This document shows positions 15,854 through 24,531 of a stretch of 64,000 nucleotides of DNA, piece after piece. A model generated the notes under the pieces. The model did not search any database, was not told the DNA's origin, and saw only the letters and a program-made list of their open reading frames with translations. Positions within the stretch are counted from its first letter, which is position 1; every line of letters begins with the position of its first letter. The stretch spans positions 248,001 to 312,000 of the forward strand of contig NZ_NOIU01000001.1 in NCBI RefSeq assembly GCF_004136635.1. The letters are read 5' to 3'. This DNA is from Rothia halotolerans. GTDB taxonomy: Bacteria > Actinomycetota > Actinomycetes > Actinomycetales > Micrococcaceae. The translations under genes and the position numbers were made by a program.

Positions 15854-16190
15854 AGTCGCTGCATCTCTCCTCGGGCGCCTTAGCGGGCGCTACAGGTTTC
15901 ACGGGCCGCCGGAGGCTCCGGCAGGTTTGCCTCCACTGTAAAGTAACAGGATCACGGGATGATCTCGATGCCCTCTCACCCGGCTGTGAGGAGGCTCCGA
16001 AGATCGTGGGCGCCGGGACCTCCGGACGCCGCCCCGGGCGGAGCGCGGCCCACCCGCGGCGCGGCGTCCCCCGCGACGTCGGACACGCCGGATAGGGAAG
16101 CAAAAGCTTACCATTTCCTCGCGCCCGCGACCCCCTCCCCGGCGCCCGGCGGCGCCTCCGGAGGGCTCGATCCCCGGGCTCCGACGTAGC
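15854..16190. other. Divergent intergenic region between htpX and the Fur-family gene
   Basis: About 340 bases without a coding region on either strand that looks real. The htpX end holds the possible -10 TACAGT on the minus strand. The middle is very GC rich with no conserved motif that I can see. The Fur-side promoter and operator begin at 16191. Confidence 0.5.
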
Positions 16191-16223
16191 GTTATTGTGA
16201 ATACCTCAGAATAACTGTACGAT
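16191..16223 (+). promoter_or_regulatory. Fur/PerR-type operator covering the regulator's own promoter
   Basis: GTTATTGTGA (16191-16200), five-base spacer, TCAGAATAAC (16206-16215): a 10+10 inverted repeat with one mismatch in an AT-rich patch. It covers a -35 TTGTGA (16195-16200) spaced 17 bases from a -10 TACGAT (16218-16223). The ATG at 16231 follows seven bases later. This looks like autorepression of the regulator-catalase operon. Confidence 0.75.
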
Positions 16224-16230
16224 GTTAGGT

Positions 16231-16755
16231 ATGACTTCCCTGACACCGGAGACGACGAATCCGCACGGGGGCCACACCCTCGAGGCGATGTCGGCCCTCT
16301 GGTCCGGAGAGCTCCGCTCGCACGGCCGGCGGGTCACCAAGCAGCGCCTCGCGGTCCTGGCCGCCGTGCACGGCCACCCGCACTCGACCGCGGAGGAGAT
16401 CGTCCAGCACGTGCGCGAGGACCTGCCCACCATCACGGTGCAGTCCATCTACGTGGTGCTCGCCGACCTGACCGCCATCGAGATGCTGCGCAAGTTCCAG
16501 CCCCCCGGCACCCCGGGCCTCTACGAGACGCGCACGGACGACAACCATCACCACGCCTTCTGCATCCGCTGCGGGCGGGTCGAGGACGTCGACTGCTCGG
16601 TGGGCGAGGCCCCGTGCCTGACCCCGAGCGAGTCCCATGGGATGACCGTCCTCAGCGCGGACATCGTCTACCGGGCCATCTGCGCCGACTGCGCGGCCCG
16701 GGAGGCCGCCGAGCAGGAGAGCAGCTCCGGCCCCACGGCTGCCGTCGCACCCTAG
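16231..16755 (+). CDS. Fur-family regulator of catalase (CatR/PerR-like)
   Basis: A 174-residue Fur-family repressor with a winged helix (about 20-95) and a dimerisation/metal domain containing the HHHAF motif, CIRCG and a second C-x2-C pair (ICADCA) for structural zinc. It sits 85 bases upstream of a catalase on the same strand, as CatR/FurA regulators do with katA/katG. It is therefore probably a peroxide sensor, though the sensing residues cannot be separated from iron sensors by eye. The start at 16231 fits the promoter spacing (leaderless). An in-frame ATG at 16222 overlaps the -10 element and is less likely. Confidence 0.87.
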   Translation: MTSLTPETTNPHGGHTLEAMSALWSGELRSHGRRVTKQRLAVLAAVHGHPHSTAEEIVQHVREDLPTITVQSIYVVLADLTAIEMLRKFQPPGTPGLYETRTDDNHHHAFCIRCGRVEDVDCSVGEAPCLTPSESHGMTVLSADIVYRAICADCAAREAAEQESSSGPTAAVAP

Positions 16756-16840
16756 CGGCACCCTCCGCCACCAGTTTCCCGGGCCTTCCCCTGGTCCCGG
16801 GTTATCCCCAGTCACACATCACACGACTCAGGAGACACAC

Positions 16841-18319
16841 ATGACCGAATTCGATCCGAAGCGCCCGTCGACCACGGAGGTCGGCGCCCCTCGCGAATCC
16901 GACGCCCACTCGCTGTCCGTGGGCCATAACGGCCCGCTGATGCTGCACGACGTCGCCCTGGTCCAGAAGCTCGCCCGCTTCGACCGCGAGCGCGTCCCCG
17001 AGCGCTCCCCGCACGCCAAGGGCTCCGGCGCCTTCGGCGAGCTGGAGATCACCGAGGACGTCAGCAAGTACACCAAGGCGAAGCTGTTCCAGCAGGGCAC
17101 CAAGACCCCGATGCTGGCCCGCTTCTCCACGGTGGCGGGCGAGCTCGGCTCCCCCGACACCTGGCGCGACGTCCGCGGCTTCTCGCTGAAGTTCTACACC
17201 CAGGACGGCAACTTCGACATCGTCGGCAACAACACCCCCATCTTCTTCGTGCGGGACCCCATGAAGTTCGCCGACTTCATCCACTCGCAGAAGCGCACCC
17301 CGGACTCCGGCCTGCGCAGCGCCAACATGCAGTGGGACTTCTGGACCCTCTCCCCGGAGTCGGCCCACCAGGTCAGCTACCTCATGGGCGACCGCGGCCT
17401 GCCGAAGACCTGGCGCCACATGAACGGCTACTCCTCGCACACCTACATGTGGGTCAACGAGGACGGCGAGCGCTTCTGGGTGAAGTACCACTTCATCACC
17501 GAGCAGGGCATGGACTACCTGACCAACGAGGAGGCCGACCAGCTGGCCGGCACCGACGGGGACTACCACCGCCGCGACCTCTTCAACTCCATCAAGAAGG
17601 GCGATTACCCCTCCTGGAGCGTCGAGGTGCAGGTCATGCCCTACGACGAGGCGAAGGACTACCGCTTCAACCCCTTCGACCTGACCAAGATCTGGTCGAA
17701 GAAGGACTACCCGCGGTTCAAGATCGGCCGGTTCACCCTGAACCAGAACCCGGTCAACCACTTCTCGCAGATCGAGCAGGCGGCCTTCAGCCCCTCGAAC
17801 ACCGTCCCCGGCACCGGCGTATCCCCGGACAAGATGCTGCTGGGCCGCGTGTTCTCCTACCCGGACGCGCAGCGCAACCGCATCGGCACCAACTACAACC
17901 AGCTGCCGGTCAACGCGCCGATCGTGCCCATGAACTCCTACGACAAGGAGGGGCAGATGGAGTACCACCACAGCGGTGACGCTCCGGTCTACGCCCCCAA
18001 CTCGTACGGCCGCTCCTACCAGGACGAGCAGGGCCCGGTGGACAACGGCTGGGAGTCCGATGGCGAGCTCGTGCGCGCCGCCTACACCCTGCATCCCGAG
18101 GACGACGACTTCGGCCAGGCCCACACGCTGGTCCGCGACGTCTACGACGAGGGCGCCCGCGAGCGTCTCATCGCGACCGTCTCCGGCATGATGGCCGACG
18201 TCGAGGAGCCGGTGCTCTCCCGCGTCTTCCAGTACTGGAAGAACATCGACCAGGAGGTCGGCGACCGCATCCAGAAGGCGGCCATGGAGGGCCGGGGCGA
18301 CGACGTCCCCGGCGCCTGA
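16841..18319 (+). CDS. katA: Monofunctional heme catalase
   Basis: A 492-residue small-subunit catalase that splits hydrogen peroxide to water and oxygen. The distal histidine is H58 in [12 protein letters not shown], the distal asparagine lies in [14 protein letters not shown] (about 130), and the heme-ligand tyrosine is in [14 protein letters not shown]. The length is that of clade 3 enzymes. AGGAG precedes the ATG. The gene follows the Fur-family regulator without an obvious promoter of its own, and a strong hairpin ends the transcript. Confidence 0.97.
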   Translation: MTEFDPKRPSTTEVGAPRESDAHSLSVGHNGPLMLHDVALVQKLARFDRERVPERSPHAKGSGAFGELEITEDVSKYTKAKLFQQGTKTPMLARFSTVAGELGSPDTWRDVRGFSLKFYTQDGNFDIVGNNTPIFFVRDPMKFADFIHSQKRTPDSGLRSANMQWDFWTLSPESAHQVSYLMGDRGLPKTWRHMNGYSSHTYMWVNEDGERFWVKYHFITEQGMDYLTNEEADQLAGTDGDYHRRDLFNSIKKGDYPSWSVEVQVMPYDEAKDYRFNPFDLTKIWSKKDYPRFKIGRFTLNQNPVNHFSQIEQAAFSPSNTVPGTGVSPDKMLLGRVFSYPDAQRNRIGTNYNQLPVNAPIVPMNSYDKEGQMEYHHSGDAPVYAPNSYGRSYQDEQGPVDNGWESDGELVRAAYTLHPEDDDFGQAHTLVRDVYDEGARERLIATVSGMMADVEEPVLSRVFQYWKNIDQEVGDRIQKAAMEGRGDDVPGA

Positions 18320-18368
18320 TCCGCCGCAGGGCCTCCTCGGGGGGCCCGGCCCGCTCCCCGAGCGAGTG

Positions 18369-18410
18369 AAGGGCCCCTCCCGTTCCTGCCCGGAACGGGA
18401 GGGGCCCTTT
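18369..18410. terminator. Bidirectional terminator between katA and sseB
   Basis: An 18-base-pair perfect stem (18369-18386 with 18393-18410) with a short loop. It has A residues on the left and TTT on the right, placed between two convergent genes. Confidence 0.85.
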
Positions 18411-18447
18411 CGTCTGCCCGGCCAGGACCCGGCCAGGCGGCACGGTC

Positions 18448-19938
18448 TCAGCCCTGCGGGGGCTGCTGCGCGTTCCTGGCCTCGGCGATCTCGATCAGCT
18501 CCCTGATCTGCCCCAGCTCCAGGGTCGCGGTGGGACCGAGCGCGTTGATCGCCACCGAGCGCGCGCCGATCTCGAGGGCGTAGCGCAGGGCGGCCACGGC
18601 CGGGGCGGAGCGGATCTGCAGGGCCGGGTCCATGGCCGCCACCTCGGGCCCCGAGGTGAACAGGACGATCGTCTCGGGCTCCTCCGAGCCGTCCGCCCCG
18701 CGGAAGACGGGGCGGCCCTGGGGATCGTCGGCGCGGACGCCCATGAGCAGCGTCGCCGTGGGGGCCATGAAGCTGCCCAGCAGCTGCTGCATGCTGCCCG
18801 CCAGCAGCGCGCGCTTGGCGGCGTCGTTGCGCGGGGTCCGCAGGGCCCACTCGACCAGCTGTCGCTCGATCCGGCAGCTGACCTCCCCGTTGGGCTCCAC
18901 GACGACGTCCTGGCAGCTCTGGTCGGCGAGGAACCCCTCCAGGATGCGGACGCCGCGGCGGCGCTCCAGGCGCATGGGGCCGGGCAGGCCGGAGGCCTCG
19001 AACATCGTCCGGGCGGTGGCGGCGGAGGCGTAGACCGCCAGCAGCGTGGCGCCGTCGGAGGCCCGGACCGTCTGCAGGTAGGTGCCCCTCTCCCCGGCGG
19101 GGGTCTCGGCACCGCCGGGGCCCGAGACCTCGAGCAGCATCTCCCCGCCCATGAGGGCGCGCAGGACGTTGACCGTGGTCTTCTCGCCCGGCAGCCGCCC
19201 GTAGTGGTCCAGGGCCCTGAGGACCTCCTCGTTGACCGTCTCCTCCCCCGGGGAGGCCTCGGCGTCGTCGGCCGGGACCTCCGGGGCGGCCGATCCCGGC
19301 GCAGGGGGCGCCGGGGTCGCGGCGGGGTCCTGGCCGGCGTCGGAGGGCGTCTCCGATGCCGGCGCGGAGGAGGCGGAGGGATCCGACTGAGGCGACCGGC
19401 CGGCGTCGGGCGCCGGTTCCGCGCCCGGGTCGCTCAGCAGCTCCCTCATCCACTCCGGCAGGCGGCCCCGGCGCGGGAAGCGCGCGAGGTCCGCGTGGAG
19501 GTCCTCCGCGTCCAGCGGGGCCTCCTCGGCCCACACCTCGGGCTGCTCGTGGTGGTTCATGTCCACGCCGACCTCGTACTCGGGCTCCGGCCAGCCGTGG
19601 GCCCGCAGGATCATGGTCGCGGAGAGCCACGCCCCCTCCTCGGGGGTGTAGCTCGCCTCACGCAGATCGTCCAGCAGCGGGGCCGCCCGCGTCTGGGGGC
19701 CAAGGATCCCGCTCGAGCCGGGGACCTCCCGTCCGTCGCGGATCTCCACGATGCGGGCGAGATAGGCGCCGGGGGTGCGGCGCGAGGGCTTGAAGTCGGC
19801 CACCATCCGCTCCCAGCCCGGCTCGGTGACGGTCGATCCGAGGAGCCAGTGGGCCAGCCGGTTGACGGCCGCGTCGACCCCGCCCGGCCCGCCCTCTGGC
19901 TCCACCGGGGTCGCTCCCGACTGATCGTTGCTGGCCAT
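18448..19938 (-). CDS. SseB-family protein with N-terminal extension
   Basis: A 496-residue cytoplasmic protein. Residues about 235-345 look like the SseB N-terminal domain, and about 370-490 (ATLLMGVRADDP ... AVAALRYALEIGA) like the SseB C-terminal domain. SseB was named for serine sensitivity in E. coli; its biochemical role is unknown. Residues 1-165 form a separate globular part that I do not recognise. A proline/alanine/serine-rich linker (about 170-235) joins the two parts. GGAGGA precedes the ATG. The gene is divergent from the DUF6882 gene across about 100 bases, suggesting shared regulation or function. Confidence 0.75.
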   Translation of the reverse strand: MASNDQSGATPVEPEGGPGGVDAAVNRLAHWLLGSTVTEPGWERMVADFKPSRRTPGAYLARIVEIRDGREVPGSSGILGPQTRAAPLLDDLREASYTPEEGAWLSATMILRAHGWPEPEYEVGVDMNHHEQPEVWAEEAPLDAEDLHADLARFPRRGRLPEWMRELLSDPGAEPAPDAGRSPQSDPSASSAPASETPSDAGQDPAATPAPPAPGSAAPEVPADDAEASPGEETVNEEVLRALDHYGRLPGEKTTVNVLRALMGGEMLLEVSGPGGAETPAGERGTYLQTVRASDGATLLAVYASAATARTMFEASGLPGPMRLERRRGVRILEGFLADQSCQDVVVEPNGEVSCRIERQLVEWALRTPRNDAAKRALLAGSMQQLLGSFMAPTATLLMGVRADDPQGRPVFRGADGSEEPETIVLFTSGPEVAAMDPALQIRSAPAVAALRYALEIGARSVAINALGPTATLELGQIRELIEIAEARNAQQPPQG

Positions 19939-20029
19939 GCGCGCTTCCTCCGGTCCGTGGGCATCTTGCTCTGTCGAGCCTACACATTCGCCCCTCCCGT
20001 CGGACGCCCGGGAGGCGGGTTTTACTTGC

Positions 20030-20041
20030 TAGCCTGATGGC
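20030..20041 (+). promoter_or_regulatory. Leaderless promoter of the DUF6882 gene (-10 TAGCCT)
   Basis: TAGCCT (20030-20035) is followed by six bases and the ATG at 20042. No ribosome site is present. On the opposite strand TAGGCT near 19976 may serve sseB. Confidence 0.45.
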
Positions 20042-21379
20042 ATGACGAAATCTCTGCAGGACTTGATCGACGAATCGATCTTCATCTCCACCGAGTACCA
20101 GGCCCGGTTGGCCGAGATCACCGGGGATTCTGACTGGTCGGTGGACTTCTCGGCACCGTCTTTCACCCTCCAGGCCGACCCTTCGCGCTCTCTGACGCCC
20201 TATCTCCTGGGCACCGAGTCCGAGCAGCGGGGCTCCTGGATCTGGGCCTGGCAGGAGCTGGGACACTTCCCCGAGAGCGTGGTCTCCGCGGCCGTGCAGG
20301 CCCGCGAGGCCGGTGAGCGGCTCGAGATCCCCGAGCTGACCACCGACGAGCTGCTCACCAGCGAGGGGCTGGCCCGCCGCCTGACCCTCGCCGCCAAGGC
20401 CGTCACCGGCGTCTACGCGCACTACCCCGCCGTCGCCGGCGGCGGGGTGCGGGCGTGGCTCCTGCTCGACGGTCCGGAACTCGAGCTCCCTGCGCCCACG
20501 GTCCAGCGGATGGGCCGCGTCATGGCCCAGGCCCTGCAGACCGGCACCGCAGAGCACCATCAGCGCGCCGTCGACTCCTACGCCCGCCTGCGCGGCGCCC
20601 ACATCTCCTGGGACACCGAGGCCTGCGCCGTGGTGACCGCATCCGACGGCGCCCTGCGCCTGTGGTTCGACGAGCGGAGGATCTCCGGGATCGAGCCCGC
20701 CGAGCCGGTGGTGGGCGAGCGCGAGCTGGCTCGCGCGGCCCAGGAGGCGCGGGAACACCGCGAGGTGCTGCGCGAGGAGGGCCACCGCGCCCTCGACCTC
20801 GCCGCCCGCGAGTCCGAGGAGCAGCGGGTCCTGCGCGAGCGGTCCGAGGCGGAGCGCTTCGCCGCGACGCAGGCGGCCCTCGCCGAGCCCGAGGCCGCCG
20901 AGGAACCGGAGCCCGTCGCCGAGCCGGAGCCCAGCGCCGAACGGGAGCCCGCGGCCGAGCCGGCGGGGGTCGTCCGCACCGACAGCTCCGGCAGCGACCT
21001 CCCCTTCGACCAGGATCCCCGCGCCGACGTCGAGCCGGGCCTGGTCTCCACCCACGTGGTGGAGGAGGAGCCCGCGCGGGCCGAGGAGCCGGACGAGGCC
21101 GCCACCGACGCCCACCCGGTCGTGGAGCCGGCGGAGGCGCCGGCCGCGCGCCAGGAGCTCCCCGAGACCAGCGCCGAGACCCCGGAGCCGGGCGGGGAGC
21201 CCTCCGCCCTGGACCGCCTCCGGGCCGGCGGCGATGCCCCGCAGCAGGACGCCGCGGAGCGGCGGGACGAGGTCGAGTACGAGGAGTTCGAGCAGCCCGC
21301 CGAGGAGGCCGAGAAGCGGCCGGCCAAGGAGGAGAAGCCCCGCAAGAAGGGCTTCTTCAACCGCTTCTTCGGCCTGTAG
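20042..21379 (+). CDS. DUF6882-like protein with long acidic tail and C-terminal aromatic motif
   Basis: A 445-residue protein. Residues 1-225 form a globular domain that I think is DUF6882 (start LQDLIDESIFISTEYQARL; tryptophan-rich WIWAWQELGHFP near 65). Residues about 230-275 look like a charged coiled coil (QEAREHREVLREE...). Residues 280-430 are disordered and very rich in Glu, Pro and Ala. The protein ends in a basic-aromatic motif, KKGFFNRFFGL, that could bind a membrane or a partner. The function is unknown. It is divergent from the SseB-family gene, the only contextual clue. Confidence 0.7.
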   Translation: MTKSLQDLIDESIFISTEYQARLAEITGDSDWSVDFSAPSFTLQADPSRSLTPYLLGTESEQRGSWIWAWQELGHFPESVVSAAVQAREAGERLEIPELTTDELLTSEGLARRLTLAAKAVTGVYAHYPAVAGGGVRAWLLLDGPELELPAPTVQRMGRVMAQALQTGTAEHHQRAVDSYARLRGAHISWDTEACAVVTASDGALRLWFDERRISGIEPAEPVVGERELARAAQEAREHREVLREEGHRALDLAARESEEQRVLRERSEAERFAATQAALAEPEAAEEPEPVAEPEPSAEREPAAEPAGVVRTDSSGSDLPFDQDPRADVEPGLVSTHVVEEEPARAEEPDEAATDAHPVVEPAEAPAARQELPETSAETPEPGGEPSALDRLRAGGDAPQQDAAERRDEVEYEEFEQPAEEAEKRPAKEEKPRKKGFFNRFFGL

Positions 21380-21411
21380 AGGGCCTCGGCGGGGTCGCGC
21401 CCCGCCTGCGA

Positions 21412-21459
21412 GAACGCCGCGGGCCGGGCACCTGGGAAGGTGCCCGGCCCGCGGCGTTC
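21412..21459. terminator. Bidirectional terminator hairpin
   Basis: A perfect 22-base-pair stem (21412-21433 with 21438-21459) and four-base loop lies between the convergent DUF6882 gene and metS. No U tract; the stem alone is very strong. Confidence 0.8.
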
Positions 21460-21492
21460 CCGGTCGCTCCGCGCCTCGGGCGGGCGGCCGGC

Positions 21493-21603
21493 CTACTCGG
21501 CCGATTCGTCCTTGGACCGGCTGAGATTCACCGCCGAGGCGATCAGACCGCCCCACACGGTGACCATGGCCACGACCATCATGACGATGGCGGATGCGCT
21601 CAT
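21493..21603 (-). CDS. metS: MetS small subunit of methionine/alanine importer
   Basis: A 36-residue single-span membrane protein: short N-terminus, one helix (about residues 5-27), then a charged tail RSKDESAE. It overlaps the 3' end of the NSS transporter gene by four bases (ATGA), exactly the arrangement of metP-metS in Corynebacterium glutamicum, where MetS is needed for transport. It is too short for usual gene-calling cut-offs. Confidence 0.88.
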   Translation of the reverse strand: MSASAIVMMVVAMVTVWGGLIASAVNLSRSKDESAE

Positions 21604-23294
21604 GCCCGCTCCCCCTCTCCTGACTCGGTGCTCCAGGGGGCCGCGGCGGCTCCCTCCAGTGCTTCCCGCTCGACGCCCGGCTCGGCCTCCACGTGCCCCG
21701 CCTCGCCGCGGGCGCCGTTGCGGCGCATCAGCTTGGCGTCCATGACCGGGTCGAGCACCGCGTAGGCGGGGCTCGGCTCGGCGGCCCGGGAACGGGAGGA
21801 CCAGGGGATCAGCGAGAGCAGCACGGCGACCACGATCAGGCCGATGGACATGCCCCAGCCGTAGACGTTGACGAACTCGCGCGGCAGGTCCCCGTAGCCC
21901 TCGGCGATCACGGCGCTGATCTGGTCGATGAGGATGTACCCCAGCAGCAGCGGGGTCACGACGCCGACGAAGATCTGCCACGTCCGCCCCACCTTGAAGG
22001 TCGAGACCTCGTTCAGGTGGTCCCTCAGCCGCGGCAGGGCGTTGAAGCCGGCCGTCAGCAGGGTCACCGCGATCAGCGCCACGACCACGATGCCGAAGTT
22101 GTTCACGAAGTTGTCCACGACGTCGAGCAGGTTCAGCCCGGTCGTGGTCGGGAACAGCAGCAGCGAGGCCAGCGCGATCAGGCCGCCGACGCCGAGCGTG
22201 GCCGGCACGCGGCGCAGCCCGAGCTTGTCCTGGGCGCCGGCGATCACCACCTCGACGATCGAGATCAGGGAGGTGAAGGCGGCGAAGGAGAGCGCCCCGA
22301 AGAAGAGCACCCCGATCACCGTGCCGAAGGGCGCCTCGTTGATCACCGCGGGGAAGGCGATGAACGCCAGCCCGATGCCCGACTCGGCGACCTCCGAGAC
22401 CTGCGTCCCCGACGCCTGGGCCATGAAGCCCAGCGCCGCGAAGACGCCGATGCCGGCGAGGATCTCGAAGCTCGAGTTGGAGAAGCCGACGACCAGGCCG
22501 GAGCTGGTCAGATCCGTCTTGCGCTTGAGGTACGAGGAGTAGGTGATCATGATGCCGAAGCCGACCGAGAGCGAGAAGAAGATCTGCCCGTAGGCGGCCA
22601 CCCACACCCCCGAGTCGCCCAGCGCGGCCCAGTTCGGGGTGAACAGCGCGTCGAGGCCGGTGCTCGCGCCCGGCAGGGTCAGCGCCATGATCACCATGAC
22701 GATGAACATGACCACCAGCAGCGGCAGGAAGACGATGTTCGAGGCCCCGATGCCCTTCTGCACGCCGAAGGCCATCACGATCAGCAGGACCACCCACACC
22801 AGCAGGAGGGGGATCAGCACCTGCGGCACGAAGTCGAAGCCGACGCCCGAGCCCCCGGTGGACTGCGTGAAGGTCTCCTGGAAGTAGGCGGCGGGGTCGG
22901 AGCCCCAGGCCCGGGTGAAGGAGAAGCCCGTGTACATCACGGCCCACGCCAGGATCACCGCGTAGTAGGCGGCGATCACGAAGCAGATCGCCAGCTGCCA
23001 CCAGCCCAGGAACTCCAGCTTGGGGTGGATCCTGCGGAAGGACAGCGGCGCGGAGGCGCGGTGCCGGTGCCCGACCGCGTAGTCGAAGAACAGCAGGGGG
23101 ATGCCCGCCGTCAGCAGCGCCACCAGGTAGGGGATGATGAAGGCCCCTCCCCCGTTGTCGTACGCGACGTAGGGGAAGCGCCAGATGTTGCCGAGCCCGA
23201 TGGCGGACCCGATCGCTGCGAAGATGAAGACTCTGCGGCTCGAGAAGCCCTCGCGCTTCTCGGGGGCCGCGGGAGTCGATGAGGTGCGGCTCAT
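21600..23294 (-). CDS. metP: Sodium-dependent amino acid importer, NSS family (MetP)
   Basis: A 564-residue neurotransmitter:sodium symporter homologue with eleven to twelve transmembrane helices. The first helix carries the NSS signature AIGSAIGLGNIWRFPY (about 32-47), where sodium and substrate bind. With the overlapping MetS gene it is best read as the methionine/alanine importer MetP, moving amino acids inward with Na+. The long C-terminal tail (about 500-564) is cytoplasmic and charged. GAGG lies five bases before the ATG. The exact substrate is inferred from synteny only. Confidence 0.88.
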   Translation of the reverse strand: MSRTSSTPAAPEKREGFSSRRVFIFAAIGSAIGLGNIWRFPYVAYDNGGGAFIIPYLVALLTAGIPLLFFDYAVGHRHRASAPLSFRRIHPKLEFLGWWQLAICFVIAAYYAVILAWAVMYTGFSFTRAWGSDPAAYFQETFTQSTGGSGVGFDFVPQVLIPLLLVWVVLLIVMAFGVQKGIGASNIVFLPLLVVMFIVMVIMALTLPGASTGLDALFTPNWAALGDSGVWVAAYGQIFFSLSVGFGIMITYSSYLKRKTDLTSSGLVVGFSNSSFEILAGIGVFAALGFMAQASGTQVSEVAESGIGLAFIAFPAVINEAPFGTVIGVLFFGALSFAAFTSLISIVEVVIAGAQDKLGLRRVPATLGVGGLIALASLLLFPTTTGLNLLDVVDNFVNNFGIVVVALIAVTLLTAGFNALPRLRDHLNEVSTFKVGRTWQIFVGVVTPLLLGYILIDQISAVIAEGYGDLPREFVNVYGWGMSIGLIVVAVLLSLIPWSSRSRAAEPSPAYAVLDPVMDAKLMRRNGARGEAGHVEAEPGVEREALEGAAAAPWSTESGEGERA

Positions 23295-23367
23295 AGGTGC
23301 CTCAACATTCAGGTGACGATGCGGTGAACTCGGTGGTGGACGGTTGCGGTGGGAGGTGGACGGGGCC

Positions 23368-24456
23368 TCAGGCGTCCCGGTGCACGACGGCGTGCGCGAA
23401 GCTCTCCAGCGCGCGCTTGACGGTCGAGTCCGGCAGCGGCGAGATCGCCTCGATCGCGTCGTCGGCCCAGCGGTAGGCGATGTTCCAGGCGGTGCTGGTG
23501 GCGGGGTGGGCCGCCAGCGCGCGGACGGCCCGGTCCAGGGCCTCGTCCGATGCGAGGTCCGCGTCCATGAGCTCGACGACGCGCTGGGCCGCCTCGTCGC
23601 CGTCGAGGGCCGCCTGGCGCACCAGGATCGTCGGCAGCGTCGGGACGCCCTCGCGCAGGTCGGTGCCCGGGGTCTTGCCGGAGACGGCGTCGTCGGCGGT
23701 GACGTCGATGACGTCGTCGGCCAGCTGGAAGGCGACGCCGACCAGCTCCCCGTACCGGATCAGGGTCTGCACGGTCTCCTCCGGCGCGCCCGCCAGGTGC
23801 GAGCCGTACTCGCAGGCGGCCGCGATGAGCGAGCCGGTCTTGCCCTCGATGACCTTGATGTAGTGGGCCAGCTGGTCCTCGCCCGTGCCGGGCCCGGAGG
23901 TCTCGTGCAGCTGACCCAGGACCAGGCGCTCGAAGGTCCGGGCCTGGATGGCCAGCGGCCGGGCGCCCAGCTCGGAGACGATCAGCGAGGCGCGGGAGAA
24001 GATGAGGTCCCCGGTCAGGATCGCGACCGAGTTGCCCCAGATGGTGTGGGCGGCGTCGGTGCCGCGGCGCTTGGTCGCGTCGTCCATGACGTCGTCGTGG
24101 TAGAGGGTGGCGAGGTGGGTCAGCTCGGTGACCACGCCCGCCTGCAGGACGTCGTCGTTGATCCCGCCGGAGGCCTCGGCGGCCAGCAGCGCCAGCAGGG
24201 GGCGCACGCGCTTGCCTCCGGCCTCCAGGAGGTGGCGGGCGGCGACGTCGGCCAGCGCGTCCGTGTAGCGCATGGCCCGGTCCAGCCGCTCCTCGACCTC
24301 GGTCAGCCCCTCCAGGATCTTCGGGCCGAGCTCCTCGTCGCGGGCGATCAGCTCGAACCCCGCGGGCAGGGTCATGCCCTCGAAGGGCGCGAAGAGGTCC
24401 TCGGCGAGGCGGGCGTCCGGCTGATCCGCCGGCTGAGCGGGGTTTGTATCGGTCAC
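23368..24456 (-). CDS. Long-chain polyprenyl diphosphate synthase (menaquinone side chain)
   Basis: A 362-residue trans-prenyltransferase that extends farnesyl or geranylgeranyl diphosphate with isopentenyl diphosphate. GGKRVRPLL lies near 80-88, the first Asp-rich motif DDVMD is at 121-125, GKTGSL near 205-210, and the second Asp-rich motif DDVID at 247-251. With MenJ-like and MenG genes just upstream on the same strand it most likely makes the menaquinone side chain. Chain length cannot be read with certainty. The GTG start has no ribosome site but TAGTGT lies six bases upstream (leaderless). Confidence 0.92.
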   Translation of the reverse strand: MTDTNPAQPADQPDARLAEDLFAPFEGMTLPAGFELIARDEELGPKILEGLTEVEERLDRAMRYTDALADVAARHLLEAGGKRVRPLLALLAAEASGGINDDVLQAGVVTELTHLATLYHDDVMDDATKRRGTDAAHTIWGNSVAILTGDLIFSRASLIVSELGARPLAIQARTFERLVLGQLHETSGPGTGEDQLAHYIKVIEGKTGSLIAAACEYGSHLAGAPEETVQTLIRYGELVGVAFQLADDVIDVTADDAVSGKTPGTDLREGVPTLPTILVRQAALDGDEAAQRVVELMDADLASDEALDRAVRALAAHPATSTAWNIAYRWADDAIEAISPLPDSTVKRALESFAHAVVHRDA

Positions 24457-24468
24457 GGGATCACACTA
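24457..24468 (-). promoter_or_regulatory. Leaderless promoter of the polyprenyl synthase gene (-10 TAGTGT)
   Basis: Minus-strand TAGTGT (24463-24468) stands six bases before the GTG start at 24456; no Shine-Dalgarno sequence is visible. Confidence 0.45.
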
Positions 24469-24531
24469 TCTGTCTGACGAGCAAGTTCGCGGTCGGCACG
24501 GGGCACGCTGAAAAGGGGGTCGGACGCAATC

